A stretch of 64,000 nt of DNA from FEN-1219 sp963817615 (lineage in GTDB: Bacteria; Pseudomonadota; Gammaproteobacteria; Steroidobacterales; Rariloculaceae): positions 620,001 to 684,000 of the forward strand of contig CAWFPH010000003.1 in the NCBI GenBank assembly GCA_963817615.1, written 5' to 3'. The notes below the pieces were generated by a model that was given only the letters and a program-made list of their open reading frames with translations, had not been told where the DNA came from and searched no databases. A program made the translations under genes and the position numbers. Positions 59,001 through 64,000 of the stretch are shown here, piece by piece. The stretch's first letter is position 1; every line of letters begins with the position of its first letter.

Positions 59001-59855
59001 ATGTCGAGCCTTAGAAGAATTGTGCCGCTGGTCGTGCTCGCAACGGTTGCGCTCGTGCTTCCGTGCGCGCACGCGGCGCCGAAGCCGCCGGCCACGCCGC
59101 GCATCTACATCTTCGACAATGGCACCATCAAAGGCTTGGACCCGGCGCTCTTCAAGTTCAAGCCGGAGGAGCTCAAGCAGCTCGATTTCGTCTGCACTTC
59201 ATACCTGATCGTGCATCCTCGCGGCACGCTGATGTTCGATTCGGGCTCGATCCCCGACAGCCATTTCAAAAGCGATGGCACGCCGGTGACCGAAGGGATC
59301 ATGTCGGCTACCAAGCCGCTGCTGCCGCAGCTCGAGTCGACGGGTTACAAGCCGTCCGACATCACATACTTCGCGATGTCGCATTACCATTCCGATCACA
59401 CGGCAAACGCGAACCTGTTCGCCGGCGCGACCTGGATCGTCCAGAAGGCCGAGCGGGACTACATGTTCGCGGACAAGCCCGAAGGCATCATCGCGCCCGA
59501 CACCTATAGCGCGCTCAAGAACGCAAAGACCAAGATCCTCGATAACGAGGATTTCGACGTGTTCGGTGACGGCAGCGTCGTGATCATGTCGGCGCCGGGG
59601 CATACGCCGGGCCATCAAGTCGTCGCCGTCAAGCTTGCGAACGCGGGCACGATCGTGCTCGGCGGCGATCTCTACCATTACCCCGAGGAGCGCACGACGG
59701 GCCGCACGCCGACGTTCGAGTACAACGCGGAGGAATCGATGAAGTCGCGTGCCCGCATCGAGCAATATCTGAAGGACCATAACGGAACGCTCTGGATCGA
59801 GCACGACATGGCGACGCACGCGGCGTTGCCGAAAGCCCCAAAGTACGTGGACTGA
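59001..59855 (+). CDS. Exported MBL-fold hydrolase (lactonase-like)
   Basis: This 284-residue protein has a signal peptide (IVPLVVLATVALVLPCAHA). The metallo-beta-lactamase zinc motif is HYHSDH (residues 128-133). APGHTPGHQ provides the third His, and GGDLYHYPEE the bridging Asp. The layout fits AHL-lactonase-like and quinolone-signal-type MBL hydrolases, and it might degrade acyl-homoserine lactones, but export is atypical for those. ATG 59001 has a GAGGAG SD; an upstream in-frame ATG at 58800 lacks a signal peptide. Substrate unproven. Confidence 0.8.
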   Translation: MSSLRRIVPLVVLATVALVLPCAHAAPKPPATPRIYIFDNGTIKGLDPALFKFKPEELKQLDFVCTSYLIVHPRGTLMFDSGSIPDSHFKSDGTPVTEGIMSATKPLLPQLESTGYKPSDITYFAMSHYHSDHTANANLFAGATWIVQKAERDYMFADKPEGIIAPDTYSALKNAKTKILDNEDFDVFGDGSVVIMSAPGHTPGHQVVAVKLANAGTIVLGGDLYHYPEERTTGRTPTFEYNAEESMKSRARIEQYLKDHNGTLWIEHDMATHAALPKAPKYVD

Positions 59856-59904
59856 GCGCGGCCCTCGATCGCGGCGGTTCGGCGCTCCGCGCGTCTCGGC
59901 GCGC

Positions 59905-61743
59905 TCATGGATCGTCTCCGTTCGACTCTCGTTTCGCCGCGGCGCCGTTCCAGAGCAGCGCCACGCCGATCAGCGCAGACAGCACGGACGCCGCGAACAC
60001 GGCAATCTTCGCGGTCGCGAAATCCGCGCTGGACGAAAACGCCTGGCCGGCGAAGAACAGCGACATCGTGAAACCGATGCCCGCGAGCGCGCCGGCGCCC
60101 GCGAGCTGCCGCCACGAGTACTCGGCCGGCTTCGCTGCGAGATTGAGCCGCACCGCAAGTGCCGAGGCGCCCAGGAAGCCGATCGGCTTGCCGAGCACGA
60201 GCGCGATGCCGATCGCCGCGAGGAGCGGCGCTCGGCCGTTGAGCCCGGCCTCGCCGAATGCGACGCCGGCATTGGCGAGCGCGAACACCGGCAGCACGAA
60301 GTAGCTCGAGCGCGGTGCGATCGTGCGCAGCATGCGGTCGGTCGGCGACTCGAGCCGGTCGTGAATCGCATCGAGCGCCTCGAGCGCCGGCTGCGACGGT
60401 CCCCGGCGATACTGCTCACCGCCATGTTGCGCCTCCGCTGCGAGGATGGTCTCGGCCTGCAGCGATAGGGTGCGGTAGTCCGGCGGCGGCCGGGTCGGAA
60501 TGAACGCCGCGAGCAGCACGCCGGCGAGCGTCGCGTGCAGGCCGCCCGCGTGCACGCAGACCCACAGCGCGACGCCGAGCAAGAGATAGGGCGTCGCGCG
60601 ATACACGGAGGAGCGATTCAGCAGGGCCAGCACCGCGACGATCGCGGCTGCCGCGCCGAGATAGGCGAAATCGAGCTCCCTCGAATAGAACAGCGCGACG
60701 ACGATGATCGCGCCGATGTCGTCGACGATGGCGGCCGCGGTGAGGAATATTCGGAGCTCGATGGGCACGCGCTCGCCGAGCACTGCGAGCAGCGCGACCG
60801 CGAACGCCGTATCCGTAGCCATCGGCACGCCCCAGCCGTGCGCCCACGGCCCGGCCGGAACGATCAACGTATACAGGAGCGCGGGCACGAGCATACCGCC
60901 GACCGCGGCCGCGACGGGCAGCGCGGCCGAGCGGCGGCTTGCGAGATGGCCGACCGTGAACTCGCGCTTGATCTCGAGACCCACTACGAGAAAGAACACC
61001 GTGAGCAGGGCATCGTCGATCCAGTCGACCAGCGGCAAACGGAACGCCGCGCCGCCGAGCGTGAGGCCGAGCGGCGTGCGCCAGAACGCCTCGAATGCCG
61101 CGCCGGCCGGCGAGTTCGTGAGCAGCACGGCCGCGATCGATGCAAGGAGCAGCAGCATGCCTGCGGATGGCGCCCAGCTCGCGAACGTGAGCGCGGCCGT
61201 GCGAACGCGATGGCCGAACGAGCCGAGCATCGCATCGGTGAACGAGCTGGTGTCCCAGGGCCCATCGTAGCGGCGGCCGTTGATGAAGAACGTGGGCGTG
61301 AAGAGCACGCCGCTCGATGCGCCGCTCGCGATGTCTTCGGCGACGCGTGCTTTGCTCGCGCTCGCGGAGCCATCCTCCGGTGCCGGCAGCTCGGCGGCCA
61401 CCGCGGCGAGATCCTGCTCGCTCAGCGTATCCGAGCGCGTCATGAGCGCGACGTGGGCATTCCAGAACTGCTCGGGCGTCGCGGCGCGCTCGACGAGCTC
61501 CGCCGCGCGCCGTGCGATGTCGCTGCCGGTCACGGGCCGGTGCCTGAACACGTAGCGCAGGCGGTCGCCGAACTGCGCGCGTACTTCCGTGATGCGATCG
61601 TTCGCAGCGCGGCAGTGCGGGCAGTCGTAGCTGCCGTACTCGACGAGCGTGATCGGTGCGTCGGCGGGGCCGAGCACGTGATCGCGTGCCGGGTCGACCG
61701 GCCGGTCGAGGCGGTGGTTCAGGGTCGCGGCAGCGGCCGACAC
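59905..61743 (-). CDS. nhaA: Fusion: DsbA/thioredoxin-like domain plus NhaA Na+/H+ antiporter
   Basis: This 612-residue protein begins with a thioredoxin-like domain (about 1-175) holding CPHC (41-44) and the cis-Pro region LFTPTFFINGRRYDGPWD. A full NhaA antiporter (about 180-600) follows with the Asp pair Asp341-Asp342 in IVDDIGAIIVVAL and LEIKREFTVG. NhaA exchanges sodium for protons. The thiol domain would sit in the cytoplasm and could sense redox state or tune the antiporter. GTG 61743 has an AAGGAGG SD. A DsbA-like gene lies divergently upstream. NhaA fusions with a thioredoxin-like domain are known in some bacteria. Confidence 0.85.
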   Translation of the reverse strand: MSAAAATLNHRLDRPVDPARDHVLGPADAPITLVEYGSYDCPHCRAANDRITEVRAQFGDRLRYVFRHRPVTGSDIARRAAELVERAATPEQFWNAHVALMTRSDTLSEQDLAAVAAELPAPEDGSASASKARVAEDIASGASSGVLFTPTFFINGRRYDGPWDTSSFTDAMLGSFGHRVRTAALTFASWAPSAGMLLLLASIAAVLLTNSPAGAAFEAFWRTPLGLTLGGAAFRLPLVDWIDDALLTVFFLVVGLEIKREFTVGHLASRRSAALPVAAAVGGMLVPALLYTLIVPAGPWAHGWGVPMATDTAFAVALLAVLGERVPIELRIFLTAAAIVDDIGAIIVVALFYSRELDFAYLGAAAAIVAVLALLNRSSVYRATPYLLLGVALWVCVHAGGLHATLAGVLLAAFIPTRPPPDYRTLSLQAETILAAEAQHGGEQYRRGPSQPALEALDAIHDRLESPTDRMLRTIAPRSSYFVLPVFALANAGVAFGEAGLNGRAPLLAAIGIALVLGKPIGFLGASALAVRLNLAAKPAEYSWRQLAGAGALAGIGFTMSLFFAGQAFSSSADFATAKIAVFAASVLSALIGVALLWNGAAAKRESNGDDP

Positions 61744-61906
61744 GGTGCCTCCTTGGGCGAAGGCTCACTATCTACCACATTGCTCCGAACGAACGCAGTC
61801 CACCGTCGCGCCACGAGGTTGGTCGATGTGCAGAGCCAACGCGGCGCGCGACTTGTGGCATAGTGAGTCGAGCGGCTCGGCCGCGCCGCATGGATTGCGA
61901 GGTCTC

Positions 61907-62449
61907 ATGAATCAGCGCCGCCAGGATCTCACCGTCCCCGTGACCGCCGCGGACCACTCTCTCGGCCCCGAGCACGCGCCGGTCGTGGTCGTCGAGTACG
62001 GCGACTTCGAATGTCCGAACTGCAAGAACGCAGTCCCGGCCGTGAAAATGCTGCTGGAGAATTTCGCGGGCAAGGTCCGTTTCGTCTACCGGCACTTTCC
62101 GCTCGAGGAGCCGCACCCGCATGCGCTCGCGGCCGCCGAGGCGGCGGAATGTGCGGGAGAGCAGGGCCGGTTCTGGGAAATGCACGATCTGTTGTTCGAG
62201 AACCAGCGGCACCTGAGCCTGAAACATCTGCACGGTTACGCCGACCGGCTCGGCCTCGACCTCGCGCAGTACACGGCGGAGATGGATGATCACGTGTACC
62301 TGCAACGCATTCGCGAGCACATCGACGGCGGTAAGCGCAGCCACGTCCGCGCGACACCCGGTTTCTTCGTCGACGGTATGGTTCAAGACGTGACGTACGG
62401 GTTGCGCGAGCTCTTCGACGCCGTGGAGGCCGCGCTGGCGGGCCGTTGA
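61907..62449 (+). CDS. DsbA-family thiol oxidoreductase, cytoplasmic type
   Basis: This 180-residue protein has a DsbA/FrnE-like fold with CPNC at residues 36-39 in YGDFECPNCKNA and RATPGFFVDG (cis-Pro). There is no signal peptide, so it is probably cytoplasmic. It is the same fold as the domain fused to NhaA next door, and divergent transcription from a shared 163-nt region suggests a common regulation. ATG 61907 has a GAGG SD. It lies 22 nt before gnd. Confidence 0.8.
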   Translation: MNQRRQDLTVPVTAADHSLGPEHAPVVVVEYGDFECPNCKNAVPAVKMLLENFAGKVRFVYRHFPLEEPHPHALAAAEAAECAGEQGRFWEMHDLLFENQRHLSLKHLHGYADRLGLDLAQYTAEMDDHVYLQRIREHIDGGKRSHVRATPGFFVDGMVQDVTYGLRELFDAVEAALAGR

Positions 62450-62471
62450 GGAGGAACGCGCAGGAGGTCGC

Positions 62472-63509
62472 ATGCAGATCGGGATGATCGGACTTGGCCG
62501 CATGGGCGGCAACATGACGCGTCGGCTGCTCGCGGCCGGCCACGAATGCGTGGTGTTCTCGGCGGACGCGAGTCAGATCGCGCCGCTGGCCGATGCGGGC
62601 GCGACGGGGGCCGAGTCGCTCGAGCGGCTCGTCGCGTCGCTGCGTAGGCCGCGCCACGTCTGGATCATGATTCCGGCTGCGGCCGTGGACGGCGTGGTCG
62701 CGGAGCTCGCCGCGTTGCTCGAGCCGGGCGATGCGCTGATCGACGGCGGCAACTCGCACTACGTCGACGACCTGCGCCGCGCGCATGCGCTCACACCGCG
62801 CTCGCTGCACTACGTCGATGTGGGCGTGAGCGGCGGCGTCTGGGGTCTCGAGAACGGCTACTGCCAGATGATCGGCGGTGAACCCGACGTCGTAGCGCGG
62901 CTCGAGCCGATTTTCGCGGCGCTCGCGCCCGGCGAGCACGGCTCGCCGACCGCCGCTAAAGCGAAATCCCGCGCACTCGAGACCGCACGGCGCGGCTATC
63001 TGCACTGCGGTCCCGTCGGTGCAGGGCACTTCGTGAAGATGGTGCACAACGGCATCGAGTACGGGCTCATGGCCGCGTACGCAGAGGGTCTCAACGTGCT
63101 CCACCATGCAAACGTCGGCTCGGACGGCCGCAAGGTCGACGCGGAGACTTCGCCGCTCGCCGCTCCCGAGCACTTCCAATACGACTTCGACACGGCGGCC
63201 ATTGCCGAGGTCTGGCGACACGGGAGTGTTGTACGCTCCTGGCTGCTCGACCTCACGGCCGACGCGCTCGGGCGCAGCCCGAGCCTCGACGGCTTCGCGG
63301 GCGCGGTGGCCGATTCGGGCGAAGGCCGATGGACCGTCGCCGCGGCCGTCGAGGCCGGCGTGCCGGTGCCGGTGCTCGCGACCGCGCTGTTCGCACGGTT
63401 CGGCTCCCGCGGCGCGGACGATTTCGCGAACCGGCTACTGTCGGCCATGCGGCTCGAGTTCGGCGGGCACGTGGAACGGCCCGCAAAGCCGGTCGACGGG
63501 AGTCGCTGA
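62472..63509 (+). CDS. gnd: 6-phosphogluconate dehydrogenase, decarboxylating
   Basis: This 345-residue enzyme of the oxidative pentose phosphate pathway converts 6-phosphogluconate to ribulose-5-phosphate. It has the Rossmann motif GLGRMGGNM, GNSHYVDDLRR, VGVSGGVWGLENGYCQM and the substrate/catalytic FVKMVHNGIEYGLM. Length and motifs fit the short, GndA/YqeC-like class rather than the 470-residue E. coli form. zwf starts 1 nt after its stop, so the two pathway genes are cotranscribed. Confidence 0.9.
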   Translation: MQIGMIGLGRMGGNMTRRLLAAGHECVVFSADASQIAPLADAGATGAESLERLVASLRRPRHVWIMIPAAAVDGVVAELAALLEPGDALIDGGNSHYVDDLRRAHALTPRSLHYVDVGVSGGVWGLENGYCQMIGGEPDVVARLEPIFAALAPGEHGSPTAAKAKSRALETARRGYLHCGPVGAGHFVKMVHNGIEYGLMAAYAEGLNVLHHANVGSDGRKVDAETSPLAAPEHFQYDFDTAAIAEVWRHGSVVRSWLLDLTADALGRSPSLDGFAGAVADSGEGRWTVAAAVEAGVPVPVLATALFARFGSRGADDFANRLLSAMRLEFGGHVERPAKPVDGSR

Positions 63510-63510
63510 G

Positions 63511-64000
63511 ATGGCCCGCAGCTCGGCCCCCGCCGACGCGCTCGTGCTGTTCGGCGCGACCGGCGACCTCGCATTCAAGAAGATCTTCCCGGCACTCCAA
63601 GCGCTCGTGCAGCGGGGCGCACTGAACGTGCCGATCGTCGGCGTCGCACGGTCGTATTGGAATCTCGAGCGGCTCAAGCAGCGCATGCACGAGAGCCTCG
63701 AGCAGCACGGTCCGCTCGATCCCGCGGCCTACTCGCGGCTCGTGGAGCTCTTGCGCTACGTCGACGGCGATTACCGCGAGCCCGCCACGTTCAAGCTGCT
63801 GCGCGAAACGCTCGCGGATTCCGCTCGACCGCTGCACTATCTCGCATTACCGCCGAGCCTGTTTGCGACGGTTTCGGACAATCTGCGCGAGTCGGGCTGC
63901 GCGAACGGTGCGCGTGTGGTCGTCGAGAAGCCGTTCGGCCGCGACCTGGCGTCGGCCGAGAGCCTGAATCAAGCGCTGCATCGCACGTTCGCCGAGCGCG
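63511..64000 (+). CDS. zwf: Glucose-6-phosphate dehydrogenase, N-terminal part (runs off window)
   Basis: About 163 residues are visible. They begin MARSSAPADALVLFGATGDL with the NAD(P)-binding GATGDLAFKKIFPAL, and the substrate-site EKPFGRDLASAE is near the window end. It catalyses the first step of the oxidative pentose phosphate pathway and makes NADPH. It starts at ATG 63511 just after gnd. The C-terminal two thirds lie outside the window, so completeness cannot be judged. Confidence 0.92.
   Translation, partial: MARSSAPADALVLFGATGDLAFKKIFPALQALVQRGALNVPIVGVARSYWNLERLKQRMHESLEQHGPLDPAAYSRLVELLRYVDGDYREPATFKLLRETLADSARPLHYLALPPSLFATVSDNLRESGCANGARVVVEKPFGRDLASAESLNQALHRTFAER

Noticed and set aside
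1..64000. tRNA, rRNA, CRISPR, IS or prophage
   Set aside because: I saw no tRNA-like T-arm sequences with matching stems, no repeat-spacer arrays, no transposase and no integrase or phage structural genes.

Overview
The window is 64 kb of very GC-rich, gene-dense DNA from a Gram-negative bacterium. Outer-membrane beta-barrel and TolC proteins, an RND efflux system, lipoproteins, DsbA-like proteins, and many Sec and Tat signal peptides support this. Protein style suggests a soil or environmental gammaproteobacterium, but that is inference because no rRNA or other marker is present. Genes are tightly packed, with repeated 4-nt ATGA/GTGA start-stop overlaps. I saw no tRNA, rRNA, CRISPR array, insertion sequence, phage or replication origin.

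Layout. 1-3.9 kb is the end of an exopolysaccharide cluster (membrane protein, two glycosyltransferases, EpsL-like barrel). 4-16.9 kb carries exported or soluble enzymes: a Tat-exported alpha/beta hydrolase, a sorbosone-dehydrogenase-type quinoprotein, a YtrA-type GntR/ABC operon with a clear promoter and operator, a PQQ propeller with an N-terminal cytochrome c coupled to a membrane-anchored sulfotransferase, a phosphotriesterase-like protein, a two-domain VOC protein and an M48 lipoprotein protease. 17-24.9 kb is a heavy-metal RND efflux operon (TolC, adaptor, pump, DUF3240) facing a divergent two-component system. 24.9-28.5 kb has an orphan MotA/MotB-like pair and an MsbA-type exporter. 28.5-33 kb is a PaoABC-type molybdenum aldehyde oxidoreductase operon between two small unknown proteins.

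33-52 kb is rich in predicted secreted proteins. It holds four DUF6152-type proteins, a second PQQ/cytochrome c dehydrogenase in an operon with one of them, exported VOC proteins, a DUF4344 protein, SYLF and glycine-zipper proteins, a Met-rich protein, a DUF1223 protein, a flavin monooxygenase and an MFS transporter. An orphan ParA lies among them. 52-64 kb has a hybrid histidine kinase, a NatAB-type ABC exporter, HemW, an MBL hydrolase, an NhaA-thioredoxin fusion facing a DsbA-like protein, and the start of a gnd-zwf pentose-phosphate pair.

The most intriguing pattern is in the DUF6152 set. All four would expose His-His at the mature N-terminus after signal cleavage, and each has a Pro-His 27-28 residues later, which suggests metal binding. 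Other notable points are likely leaderless genes whose start codon lies 6-7 nt after a -10 box, a frameshift-like start in a glycosyltransferase, and several strong hairpins at gene ends.
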